NCBI RefSeq assembly: GCF_027409185.1
Contig: NC_084463.1
Coordinates: forward strand, 155,856,369-155,920,368
Reading direction: 5' to 3'
Source: Cynocephalus volans
Lineage: Eukaryota; Chordata; Mammalia; Dermoptera; Cynocephalidae
DNA: 64,000 bases
Of this stretch, positions 1 to 11,055 are shown piece by piece. The number at the start of each line of letters is the position of its first letter. The stretch's first letter is position 1. The notes below the pieces were generated by a model. The model did no database searches and was not told the origin of the DNA. It worked only from the letters and a program-made list of their open reading frames with translations. The position numbers were made by a program, and so were the translations under genes.

Positions 1-730
1 AGAACCAAGTCTATCTTGCTTAATGGCTGAAGCCAGTAAATTGTGTACAGTAGTGTCTTCACATATTTCAGTTTTACTAACAAATGACGAATATCTAAGC
101 TTTTGGATGTATTGCAGGAAAACTGAGATTCAGAGAGACTCAGTTACTTGTCCACGATTAAGTGTGACCTTGGGCCCAGTTGCACCCAGCTTTTTCTGTC
201 TCCAGATCTTAGGCTTTTTAGACACCATTCTATACCATGCTGACTCTCAATCTAAACATTACCTTAAAGCACAGTGTGCAAAATGGCAATCTTTAGGCTA
301 TATCCAGCCTGCCAATATGTTCTATTTAGTTCACACAGGTGAAAAATAACTGGGAAATTTAATCTCAAAAATATTCACCTTCCTTAAGGGAAGAAAAATA
401 AACCAGGCATCATGGTTCCCATATTCCCACATGAAAACAATTGTCTAGATTGAGTAATGGACGCCTCCTATGAATACCGTTGCTCTCTCCTGTCTCCCTT
501 CCTGTTTTGCTCAAGATGGTTGCTTGACCCCTAGAGGCATTTGAGTTTGTTACTCTTCCTTATCAGAAATACATAAGATAAAAATTGTGCAATGACTGAT
601 GGCTACAGAACCATCTAAAATATGAGTTTTCCTATACCTAGGCATACAGTGGAAGAAATTCTTGGCTTATATCTCTAAAATGATACAGCTTTCATTCCAG
701 ATGCCATTTATTTCTCCTTATTATTTGCAG
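1..730 (+). other. MS4A14: Intron sequence of MS4A14 upstream of the TM4 exon
   Basis: No coding exon is recognisable here. The stretch ends in a good acceptor (pyrimidine-rich run, then ttatttgcag) for the exon at 731, so it is read as the preceding MS4A14 intron. Bases about 110-165 resemble a MIR core (an 'aaactgagattcagagag' block). Open frames, including one of 108 codons from 23, show no family resemblance. The earlier MS4A14 exons (start codon, TM1 to TM3) lie outside the window. Confidence 0.6.
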
Positions 731-829
731 GGAATTTTGTCAATTTTATTGATCATCAGCATAGCGGAACTCAGCATCTCTGTGACTGTTGCATCCTTTA
801 GAAGCAAGTGCTGGACAAGCTCAGATGAG
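731..829 (+). CDS. MS4A14: MS4A14 internal coding exon (fourth transmembrane segment)
   Basis: A 99-bp exon of 33 codons, phase 0 at both ends. It encodes a hydrophobic stretch beginning GILSILLIISIAELSISV, then a basic and cysteine-containing turn (RSKCW) and SSDE. Placement of the hydrophobic run and the central I-A-E-L match the last membrane helix of MS4A proteins, equivalent to [14 protein letters not shown] in the neighbouring MS4A5. The acceptor is strong (ttatttgcag). The donor, GAG followed by gtgcat, is weak beyond the GT. Joined in phase to the exon at 11056 it continues as VVFFLPSDV. Because the exon is a multiple of three, skipping it would keep the frame but remove TM4. Assignment to MS4A14 rests on that phase match and on gene order. 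Confidence 0.8.
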
Positions 830-1129
830 GTGCATTCAATGTTGTTATGACAATGAATTCCTACTGGGACACTTTAAGGTGACTTCTGGTCTGTTAGTGG
901 GCAAAGCAGTATGCCCGGATGCTGAACTAAAATCTCTAAATTTAGGAAGGTCGTGGAAGGACAAGCTTTAGCTCACCCCACCCTTTGAGACAAGTATGCT
1001 TTCCTTTCTTGTCCAATCTGCTATCCTCGGTCATCTCTGTTCAGACACAGCTCTTTGTCTCCTTACCAGAGAGGAAGTAGAGAAAAAATATTAACAGTGA
1101 TATTAAATATCATTTATATATAATCTTTA

Positions 1130-1310
1130 GGATTTACATTTATTAAATGCATACTATGTCAGTTATTATAATCACTGAGTACCAACTTACTCAATTTTAA
1201 CAACTCTTATAACATCCTTATTTACATATAGAGGAATTAAGGACAAAGGGTTAAATAACCTCTCTAGTATTGCATAACATCAGGATTCTGACTCAAGCAG
1301 TATGGCTCCA
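1130..1310 (-). repeat. MIR SINE remnant
   Basis: The order of blocks (tttattaaatgcatactatgtc, ... ctcaattttaacaactcttataacatcctta, ... gaggaattaaggacaaagggttaaataacc) follows the reverse complement of the ancient MIR consensus. Divergence is high and edges are approximate. Confidence 0.5.
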
Positions 1311-1369
1311 GAGCCTGCTCCCTAAGACCCAAATGCCAGTCCAGGCCCTGTGATCGGTGGGCTTCTTTT

Positions 1370-2440
1370 CTCTTTTTTTACTTCAACATTTTAGAAGCAT
1401 AATGTACAAACAATAAAATGGACCCATTTAAAGTGTACAGTTCGATGAGTTTTGACAAGTTATATATACCTGTTTAGCTACCACCACAATCAAGATTTAG
1501 TACCTTCCTATATCACATCAGTAGGTTCACTAGAACACCCTTTGCAGTCAACGCCCTTGCCACCTAGAGTAGTTTTGACTTTCCCAAACATCATATACGT
1601 GGGTAAGTATTCTCTGTGTTTGGCTTCTTTCACACAGAAACATGTTTTTGAGACATGTTTCTCAACATGCATCCATCCATGCTGTTGCTTCCATCAAGAA
1701 TTCATTTCTTTTATGTACGCATATACCAAAATTTGTTTATCCTTTTACCTCTCGATGGGTATTTGGATTGTTTAAAGTTATGAATTATTATCAATAAATT
1801 GCTATGAACATTTGAGTTCACATTTTTATGTGGACATATGTTTTTGTTTCTCTTGAAATGTTATATCTAGGATTTGATTGTTAGATCACATTGTAAATAA
1901 ATGTTTCACTTTATAAGAAACTGTCAATCATTTCTCCAAAGTGGCTGTATCATTTTTCATTCTCATCAGCAATATACAAGAGATACGACTGCTCTATCTC
2001 ATCACTAACACTTGAAATGACCAGTTGTATTAACAATTTAGCCACTCTAGTGGGTATGTAGTGGTATCTCATTGTAGTTTTAATTTGCATTTCCCTAATG
2101 ACTATTGTTGATGACTTGTGCTATATGTTTATTGTCCATTTGTATATCTTCTTTTGAGATATGTCTGACATTTATTGGATTGACTATCTTATTATTGAGT
2201 TTTAAGAGCCTAACTGACTTTTAATACAAGTCCTTTCTTCAGATATATGTATTGCTAATTTTTTTCCCAGTCTGTGGCTTGCCCTTTTATTTTAATAGTT
2301 TCTTTTGAATGACAAATTTGATGAAGTTTTTCATTTTTTGTTTTTATGGTTAGTCCTTTTTGTGTTCCAACAAAGCTTTCCCTACCCCAAGATCATAAAG
2401 TTTTTCTTCTATATTTTCTTGTAGAAGTTTTATAGTTTTA
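1370..2440 (-). mobile_element. LINE-1 (old L1M-type) 3' end, antisense
   Basis: The region reads as the reverse complement of the L1 3' UTR and the C-terminal part of ORF2, with the familiar block ctcattgtagttttaatttg near 2070 and the 'gtggtatctcattgtag' context. Stop codons and indels occur in all frames, so it is a fossil. It is interrupted at about 2441 by a younger L1 insertion. Short open frames, such as the one at 1452-1775, are chance openings in the element. Confidence 0.75.
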
Positions 2441-3695
2441 TTTTTTAAATTTATTTATTTTTTAATTGGCATATATTGATTGTACATGTTTACCAGGTAC
2501 AGAGTTACATTTCAATACATGTATACAATGTGTGATGATCAAATCAGGGTAATTTACATAATCATCATTGCAAAGATGTACCATTTCTTTGTGATGAGAG
2601 CATTTCAGCTCCTCTCTTCTAGCCATTTGAGAACATAAAATAAATTATTCTTATTTTTAGATGGCTCACACTACTGTGGACAACTAGAACTTATTTTTCC
2701 TATCTAGCTGTAATTTTGTATCCATTAATCAGCCTTTCTCTTTCTCCACTTAACCTTTCTTTTCTCCCTTCCACCTCCTCTTCCCAAACTCTAGTAACCA
2801 CAATTCTACTCTCTACTTCTATGAGCTCAACTTTTTTTTAGCTCCCACATGTGAGTAACAACATGCGGTATTTATCTTTCCATGCCTGATTTACTTGCAT
2901 TTTACTTAACATGATGTGTTCCAAGCTCATCCATGTTACCACAAATGACAGGATTTCATTCTTTTTTATGGCTGAGTAGTATTTTATTGTGCATATATGC
3001 CAAATCTTTTTTTTATCCATTCATCTGTCAATGGACTACTAGGTTGATTCCATATCTTGGTTATTGTGAATAATGCTGCAATAAACATGGTGGTGCAGAT
3101 TTCTCTTTGGTGTGCTAATTTCCTTTCCTTTGGATATATATCCAGTAGTGGGATTGCTGAATCACATGGTAGTTCTATTTTTAGTCTTTTTGAGGAAGCT
3201 TCATAATGTTTTTCATAATGATTATACTAATTTACACTCCCACCTGCAGTGCATAAGAGTTCTCTTTTCTCTGCATCCTCACCAGCATTAAAATAGACAA
3301 ACAGGATTACATCAAACTAAAATCCTTCTGCACAGCAAAGGAAACAATCAACAGAGTGTAGAGGCAACTGGAAGAATGGGAAAAAATATTTACAAACTAT
3401 TCATCTGACAAGGGATTACTGTCCAGAATATTTGAGGAACTTAAATAACTCAACAGAAAAAAAAAAAAACCACCAAATAATCTAATTTAAAAATGGGCAA
3501 ATGACCTGAATAGACATGTCTCAAAAGAAAATATACAAATGAACAACAGGTACATGAAAAAATGCTCAACATAACTAATCACCAGGGAAATGCACATCAA
3601 AACCACAATGAGATATCATCTCACCCCAATTAGAACAGATAATATCAAAAGACAAAAAATAGCAAATGCTAGTGAGGATGCGAAAAGAAGAGTAA
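2441..3695 (-). mobile_element. Younger LINE-1 insertion with 5' inversion
   Basis: Bases 2441-3290 are antisense L1: a T-rich head (the reversed poly(A) tail), then 3' UTR (tgatgatcaaatcagggtaa) and ORF2 C-terminus. From about 3294 the sequence switches to sense L1 ORF2 (gcacagcaaaggaaac, catctgacaagggattac) and ends near 'gctagtgaggatgcg'. The antisense part ends at the matching place, 'gcatcctcaccagcatta', so the two arms abut at one point of the parent element. This is the signature of twin-primed, 5'-inverted L1 integration. Only the antisense strand is given; the 3294-3695 arm lies on +. Confidence 0.75.
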
Positions 3696-3699
3696 TTCT

Positions 3700-6600
3700 C
3701 TTTTTATTGTGGTAAAATATTCATAATTTTTAAATATTTTATATACTCTTATTTTTTGACCATTTGCAAGTGTACAATTCAAGGCATTAAATACATTCAT
3801 AATGCTGTGTAATCCTCACTACTATCTATGCTCAGAACTTTTTCATCATGCCCAACACAAACCCTGTACCATGAAACAGTAACTCACCCTTTTCTCCTTC
3901 CTCCAGTCCCCCTCTATCCTATTTTCTGTCTCATAAATGTGCCTATTCCATATAACCCATGTAAGTGAAATTATACAATATTTGTCCCACTGTATCTGGC
4001 ATTTTTGACTAAGCATAATGTTTTCAAGGTCCATCCATGTTGTAGCATAGATCAAAATTTCATTCCTTTTTTGGCTGAATAAAATGTTTTCCATTGATTG
4101 TGTATATATACAATATTTTGTTTAGCCATTCATTTGTTTATGGACACAGGTTATTTCTACCTTTGCCTATTGGGAATAATGCTGCTATCAACATTGGCAT
4201 GTTCAAGTCCCTGCTTTCAGTTCTTTTGGATATGTATCTAAGAGTGGAATTGCTAGTTTATATGGTAGCTCTCTGTTTAACCTTTTGAGAAATGGCCAAA
4301 CTGTTTTCCACAGTGATTGTAACATTTTACATTCCCACCAGCAGTGCACTTTTTATTTTGTTTGTTTTTATAACAGCCATCTTAATGGGTATGAAGTGGT
4401 ATCCCATTATGATTTGATTTGCATTTTCCTAATAATTAGGGGTGTTCAGCATCTTTTCATGTGCTTATTGGCCATTTCTATATGGTTTTCTTTTTTGGAG
4501 AAACATCTCTTATAGTCCCTTGCCCATTTTCGAATTGCATTGTTTGTTTTGTTGTTGTTGGATCATGGTTCTTTTTTTATTCTGGATATTAATCCCTCAT
4601 TAGACATATGACTTGTAAATGTTTTCTCCCATTCTGTAGGTTGTCCTTTCCCTTTCTTGACAGTATCCTTTGATGCACAAAAGTTCTTGATTTTTACGAA
4701 ATCTGATTTATCTATGCTTTTCTTTTGTTGTCTGTACTTGGGTGTCGTTCAGGAAATTATTGCAAATTCAATGTCGTCAAGACCTCTCCCAATTTTTCTC
4801 TTATGAATTTTATAGTTTCGTCTCTTAGGTTTAGGTTTTTATCCATTTTGAGTTAATTTTTGTATGTGGTTATTTTGTTATAGATCTCAAGTTTTTCTAT
4901 TTCTTCTTGAATCGTTTTAGGTAACTCATTTCAAAAATTTTGTCATTTTTTCATATAGTATCTAATTTGTTGGCATACAATTGTTCATAGTGCTCTCTTA
5001 TAATACTTTTTATCTCTGTCCTCACTTTCATTTTTGTTTTAGTTATTTGTGTCTTGTTTTTATTTTCCTTTTTAGTCTAGCTAATGTCTGTCAATTTTGT
5101 TGATCTTTTCAAAGAACCAACATATGGTTTCATTGATTTTCTTTATTGTTTTTCTATTCTCTGTTTTGTTTATCTCTGCCCTAACCTTTATCTCCTTTCT
5201 TCTGCTAGCTATGGATTTAGTTTGCTCTTTTTTATTTCCTTGTAGTATGTAAGACTATTGATTTGAGATTTTTTGTTTTAATTTAGGCATTTCCTGCTGT
5301 AAATCTCTCTCTTAGCACTGCTTTCACCACATCCCATAAGTTTTGGTATGTTATGTTTTTATTTGCCTTAATATCAAAATATTTTTAAATTTCTTTTGTA
5401 ATTTCTTCTTTGACCCATTGGTTAAGAGTGTGCCGTTTAATTTGCTTATATTTGTGAATTTCCCAGTTTTCCTTTTGTTACTGATTTTTAACTTTTTCCT
5501 GTTGTGGCTAGAGAAGATACTTTGTATTAAATCTATTGAGACTTTTTTGTGGCTTAACATATGGCCTATCCTAGAGAATGTATCAGGTGCACTTTGCAAG
5601 AATGTGCATTTTGCTATTGTTGGTTGAAGTGCTTTATATGTTTGTTAAGTCTACTTGGTTTATTGTGCTGTTCAAGTCCTCTGTTTCCTTACTTATCTGT
5701 CTGGTTGTTCTACCCATTGTTGAACAGGGGAGTATTGACATCTCCAATTATTATTGTAAAACTGCCTGTTTTTCCCTTCAATTTTGTCAGTTTTGTTTCA
5801 TCAATTGTAAGGGTGTGTTTTTAGGTGTATAAAATTTATAATTGTTATATCTTTGTGCTCTATTGAAATTTTTATTAATATATAAAGTTATTCATCTCTT
5901 GTAATCTTTTTCATTTAAAGTCTATTTTATCCGACATTAGCATAGCCTCCCAGCCCTCTTTTAGTTGCATTTGCATGGACTAATTATTTTCATCATTTCA
6001 CTTTCAACATATTTGTGCCTTTGGATCTAAAGTGAGTCTCCTCTACACAGGATATAGCTGTATCATGCCTTTTTTCCTTAATTTATTCAGCCAATCCCTG
6101 TTATTTGATTGAAGAATTTTATCCATTAACAAATAAATACTAAGAAGAAAATTACTTCTGCCATTTTGCTATTTTTTTCCATATGTTTTACAGCTTTTTT
6201 TGTACCTCATTTCCTCCATAACAGCCTTCCACTGTGTTCAATTAATATTTTTGTAGTAAAATATTTTGGCTTCCTCTTCATTTCCTTTTGTATATATTCT
6301 GTAGATTTTTTTTTTTTTTTTTTTTTAGTTACTATTGGGAAACCATTTAATTCCCTAAAGTTATAATAATCTAATTTGAACTTATACCAACTTAAATTTA
6401 ATAACATACAAAAACTCTGCTCATATATAGCTTCATCCCCACTTTGTTATTGTTGTCACAAATTATATCTGTACATTTGATGTCCAATGTATAAATTAAT
6501 AATTGTTTTTATGCATTTGTACTTTAAATTATGTAGAAAATAAAAAGTGGATTTACAATCCAAAATTACAATACGGCAGCTTTCATAATTGTCCATGCAT

Positions 6601-8215
6601 TTACCTTACTGAAATCTTTATTTATTCATATGGCTTTGAGTTATTGTCTAGTTTCTTTCATTTCAAGAATACTCCCTTTAGTATTTCTTGCAAGGCAGTT
6701 CTAGTGGTAATGAACTTCCTCAGATTTTGTTTATTTTGAAATGTCTTAGTTTCTTTTGCCTTCAACAACAATGTTGCCAGATAAACAATTCTCTTTCAGC
6801 ACTTTGCATATATCACCTCACTGCCTTCTGGCCTCCAAGGTTTTCGATGAGAAATTGGCTCATAATCTTTTCCAGGATTTCTTGTACGTGATGAATCACT
6901 CTTCTCTTACTACTTTCAAGGTTCTCTGTTTTTTGCTTTTAACAGATTGACTATAATATGTAACGATGTGAGTCACTGACTTTATCCAACTTAGAGTTTA
7001 TTCTGCTTCTTGGATTTGTAGATTCATGTATTTTATCAAATCTGGGGAGTTTTCAGCCCTAATTTCTTCAAATATTATTTTTTCCATTTTCTCTTTCTCT
7101 TCTGGGATTCCTGCAGCGCGCATGCTGTCTGTTGATGGTGTCTCACAGGTCCCTTAGCCTCTGTTTACTTTTCTTCATTCCTTTCTGTTTCTATTCTTCA
7201 GACTCAATAATTTCAATTGCCCTGTCTTCAAGCTTGCTGATTCTGTCTTCTGCCTGTTCAAATTTGCTTTTGAACCCCACTAGCATATTTTTTATTTTAG
7301 CTCCAGAACTTAGCTCCAGAATTTCGCTCCAGAATTTCTTTTTACACCTTTTTTTATAATTTATATCGCTTTATTGATATTCTTATTTTGTTCATACCTC
7401 ATTTTTCTGTGGTTTTCCATGACTTTCTTTAGCTCTTTGCATTCTTAATACAGTTTTTTTTTTTTTTTTTAAGATTTTGCCTAGTAGTTCCAAAGTCTCA
7501 GCTTCCTCAGGTATGCTTTGTCAATTTATTTTGTTCCATTGAATGGATCCTATTTTACTGTTTCTTTACATATTTTGTACTTTTTTGTTGAAAACTGAAC
7601 ATTTGAATCCTATAATGTGTTAACTCTGGACGTCATATTCTCCCCTTCCTCAGGATTTGGTGGCTTTTTGTTTTTTCGTTTGTTGCAGAGCGTCTCTATG
7701 CCAAGGTTCAGCCTGAGGTGAAAGCTTAAGATCTTCTTGGGTCTTTTCTGAGCCTGCATCTTTCCCTGGGTGTGCATGGTAGCTTTCCACATTCACTCAT
7801 ATATGCAGTTGTTTTCAAATACCCAAACAACAGTGAAAATTGGAACAGCTTCCCTGGGAAGCTACTTTAGCCAGTGAGGGTTGAAATAATGCCATCCAGT
7901 CTCGGTGACGGCACCTCACTGATCAGAAGTAGCGATAGGAAATCAGAACACAGAACGTTGATATTTTGAGGTCAAGGTTCAGCAAACCACACCAGGAACA
8001 TGGGCTACCATTTCCCAGCTGCCTGCCACAGGGCTGGAGTTACGAGATGGGTAGTAACTGCCATGCTAAAAGCTAAAATTGACTTATCTTAACCTCAATT
8101 TACTAGCTAAGCTCTTGCCCCAAAGCTGCAAGTGTTCACATAGACTCCAGAGTTGCAAAATATTTACTTTATACAGTTTCTTACAACACAGTTGTTGTTT
8201 AGGTGAAAAGAAGGA
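3700..8215 (-). mobile_element. Old LINE-1 remnants, antisense (3' UTR, ORF2, ORF1/5' region)
   Basis: A long run of diverged L1 read backwards. 3700-4900 carries 3' UTR and ORF2 C-terminus (gggaataatgctgctatcaa near 4165). 4900-6100 carries mid-ORF2 blocks (cttttcaaagaaccaacata near 5107; cacatcccataagttttggt near 5328). 6700-7350 matches the ORF1/5' region of L1M or HAL1-type elements (cactgccttctggcctccaa near 6820; tctcacaggtcccttagcct near 7140). 7350-8215 is probably the degraded 5' UTR. More than one insertion may be present. All frames are broken, so the short open frames here are not genes. Confidence 0.7.
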
Positions 8216-8219
8216 TTCC

Positions 8220-9000
8220 TGGATTTTCCTTTTCTGCCTTTTTTCCTGAGGTCACTATAGAGTAATTCTTGAAATCAGGTAGTATAAGTTTTTCAACTTT
8301 GCTCTTCTTTTTCAAAGTTGTTTTGGCTGTTCTAGGTCCTACGAATCTCCATGTAAGTTTTACAATCAGTTTATCAATTCCTAAAAAAAAGTCTTGCTGG
8401 AATTTTGGTTGAAATTGCGCTGAACCTACAGATAATTTAGGAATGATTTACTTCTTAATAATATTTAGTCTTCTGATTCATGTCTATGAAATATGTCTAT
8501 ATCTTCTTACATCTCCTTTCATTTTTCTCAGCAATATTTTGTAGTTTTCAGTGTATAAGTTTTACACATTTTTGTTAAGTGCATCCTTAATTATTTTATG
8601 TTTTTTCTTGATATTGCATATGGTATTTTTAAATTTTATTTTTCAAATGTCCATTCCTACATCTAAAAATGTAAATTTATTGTACATTTTTATATACTAT
8701 GATATTACTAAACTTACTTATTACTTCTTGTAGCTTTTTAATAAATTTCCTAGAATTTTCTTGTTAGATAACCACTTTATCTGTGAATAAAGACATTTTT
8801 ACTTTCAAACTTTATGCTTTATTTTTCTTGCCTTCTTACACTGCATAGACTCTCCAGTATAATGTTTCAAAGAAGTGTTAAGCATACCCAACCTTTCCTT
8901 GTTCCTTATCTTAGGGTGAAAAATGTTCATTATTTTACTCTTAAATATGACATTACTCTTAAATATGACATCTTGTTTAGCAGAGGGTTCTAATCATGAA
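8220..9000 (-). mobile_element. Old LINE-1 ORF2 fragment, antisense
   Basis: Contains reversed ORF2 blocks such as ttttggctgttctaggtcct near 8321 and tgctggaattttggttgaaa near 8395. Highly diverged. The duplicated 'attactcttaaatatgacat' near 8932-8970 is a short local tandem duplication of about 20 bp. Confidence 0.6.
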
Positions 9001-9409
9001 TAGTTATTGGCTTTTATAATTTTTCATCTCATGATTACATCTTTATTATATTATTTGTATATTATACAACTACAGAAGAGTACAAAACCCTGTTGGAAGC
9101 CCTTTAGGAGCAATATTAAAGCAAATTACTCACACTAAATAACTACTCTACTGAATTCAGTAGAGCTTTTTAATCTACTATGGCATAGCAATGTCCCAAG
9201 TACAACAGTGTATTCAAAGATAATACAATATGCACCTTGATCTCAAGAAAATAAAGGGAAAGGTGAACTCTTTATATTTACTAAGAAATTTATTTGTGAC
9301 AGCTACTGTGGTGAAAAGCCTTATTTTGTACAGCCTTCTGTTATAACCACCCTGAAGTAAGGAATGTCTGAAATGGTTATTACAAGGAAGCATAGATTAG
9401 AAAGGAAAG

Positions 9410-9600
9410 CACGGGACCCAGTATTCAACTGCAAGGTATTAATCCTAGCTTCGCAAGTAAACATCTCTATGACATGGTTCTGGTTACTTAACATCTCTGA
9501 ACCTCAGTTCCCTCAGTTCTAAAACAAGGATAATAACCTCATAGAGATGTTATAACAATTACTTGAGATGACTTTGGAACTTTGCCTAGCACCTGGTAAT
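9410..9600 (+). repeat. MIR SINE remnant
   Basis: Follows the MIR consensus in sense: a 'ggttacttaacatctctgaa' block, then 'cctcagttccctcagttcta' and 'aaggataataacctcataga', closing near 'tagcacctggtaatcactta'. Diverged; edges approximate. Confidence 0.65.
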
Positions 9601-10093
9601 CACTTAGTTATCATTAAGAATAAAGAAATTTAAAATCATAGCATGTAAGAGCTTGAATAAAGAAAGAAACTATAATTTATGCCTCCAACCCTCCCTTTAA
9701 CAAATAAAATACAATTCAAGTTAAACAAATTTGGGGGATGAGTAAAAATACAGAAATTTTCCCCAAAGTACCATTTATTCTCACATAAATAGTCCTCCAA
9801 TGGGGATAAAATATAGGTGTGAAAAACGGATTAAGAGGGTGGAGAAAGACAGTGTATAGTGTAAGAGAATGTATAGATTCTCAATATAAGCCTGCTATTA
9901 ACCAACGAAGTAAGCATAAGTCATTCATTCATAATTAATAGACTAGTCTATTCTGACTGTATGAATGACCAGTCAGAAAGGGCACAGGTTGCTAAAAATC
10001 AGCAGGTTAGGCTGTAATGACAATTCCCTAAAAAAATATATAATAATAACATAAGAAAGAATGTAAAGACTAAAGATTACATCAGACCTGATG

Positions 10094-10239
10094 TTTTCCA
10101 ATCCTCTGGATATATCCCCAGTAGTGGGATTGCTGGATCATAATACATTGCACATTGTACACAGTTACTGAAAATCAATGTTGTTCCCCACATGTATGTA
10201 TAACAAATTATCTAAAACATTTTTTTAATTAAAAAAAAT
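10094..10239 (+). mobile_element. Miniature LINE-1 insertion with inverted 5' piece and target-site duplication
   Basis: About 45 bp of antisense L1 ORF2 (tatccccagtagtgggattg) is joined directly to about 95 bp of sense L1 3' end (cacattgtacacagttactg) that runs into a T/A-rich tail. Both sides are flanked by a similar word, gattacatcagac at 10075 and gattacgtcagat at 10240, which I read as the target-site duplication with one or two mismatches. This is a very short twin-primed L1 product. Confidence 0.65.
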
Positions 10240-11055
10240 GATTACGTCAGATGCTGTCACTTAGCTGTTTACAAAACTCCAATAGATTTCTCTTATCTGA
10301 AAGGGAAAGTTTAAATTTCCTAACATAGCATACCATGTAATGATATCTAACTTCTTACCATCTGCTACCAGAACATGTTGTATCATAACCTTGTTTCTTG
10401 TGCCCACTGTTTCCACCATTTCCTCTACACGGATTTTGACTCCCATCTTACTTCATCTTACCTATTATGCCTGAGGAATTCCTATTCATCGATCAAGACA
10501 TAGACCAAATACCACCTCTTCTATAAAGCATTTCTTGGCTCTCTCAGAATTAGGTCATCTTCTATATTACCCTAAAGCACTTAGTACCTGCTCATATTTC
10601 TAGAATAGCATTTGCCGAATTGTATTATTGTTGCCTACTTGTATGTTGGTCTACTTTTAATTGTGAGAAGCAGGCAAAACTATCTTTGATCCCCAGCATT
10701 TAGTTTGCCTAGATGACCAATAAATCATTATCGATTAAACTTGAATATGTGAATATTGACTGAATGATAGAAAATGTCTTAGAAGCTTTATGATATTGAG
10801 TACGGGAGGAATATTTGAGGAAATATTAATCAAATTCATCTGTTCAATTTTCAAGGAAATGAGAGGCAATGTCCAAAATAATACAAATGAGTTGATGGTA
10901 AAGGCAGGACTGTTGTTTGTTTTCTCATTTTTCATTTGGATGTTACTTCCTATCTTCTGTTTTAAGTCAGAGATGAAAAATAATTTGGGATACCAAAAGG
11001 AGATAACATCAAAAATGATTATGTTGTATTAATGTTCTCCCCCTTGGTTTTATAG

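Larger units (their letters stand above)
830..11055 (+). other. MS4A14: MS4A14 last intron, 10.2 kb, mostly LINE-1
   Basis: Intron between the TM4 exon and the long terminal exon. It starts gtgcat and ends ttttatag. Almost all of it is interspersed repeat, mainly LINE-1 opposite to the gene (1370-9000), listed separately. About 1130-1310 and 9410-9600 are MIR remnants. The part 9600-11055 has a miniature L1 insertion (10094-10239) and otherwise nothing recognisable. Confidence 0.7.

Noticed and set aside
23..349. 108-codon open frame at the window start as an MS4A14 exon
   Set aside because: No MS4A-like membrane segment, no splice signals that fit, and MIR-like sequence within it.
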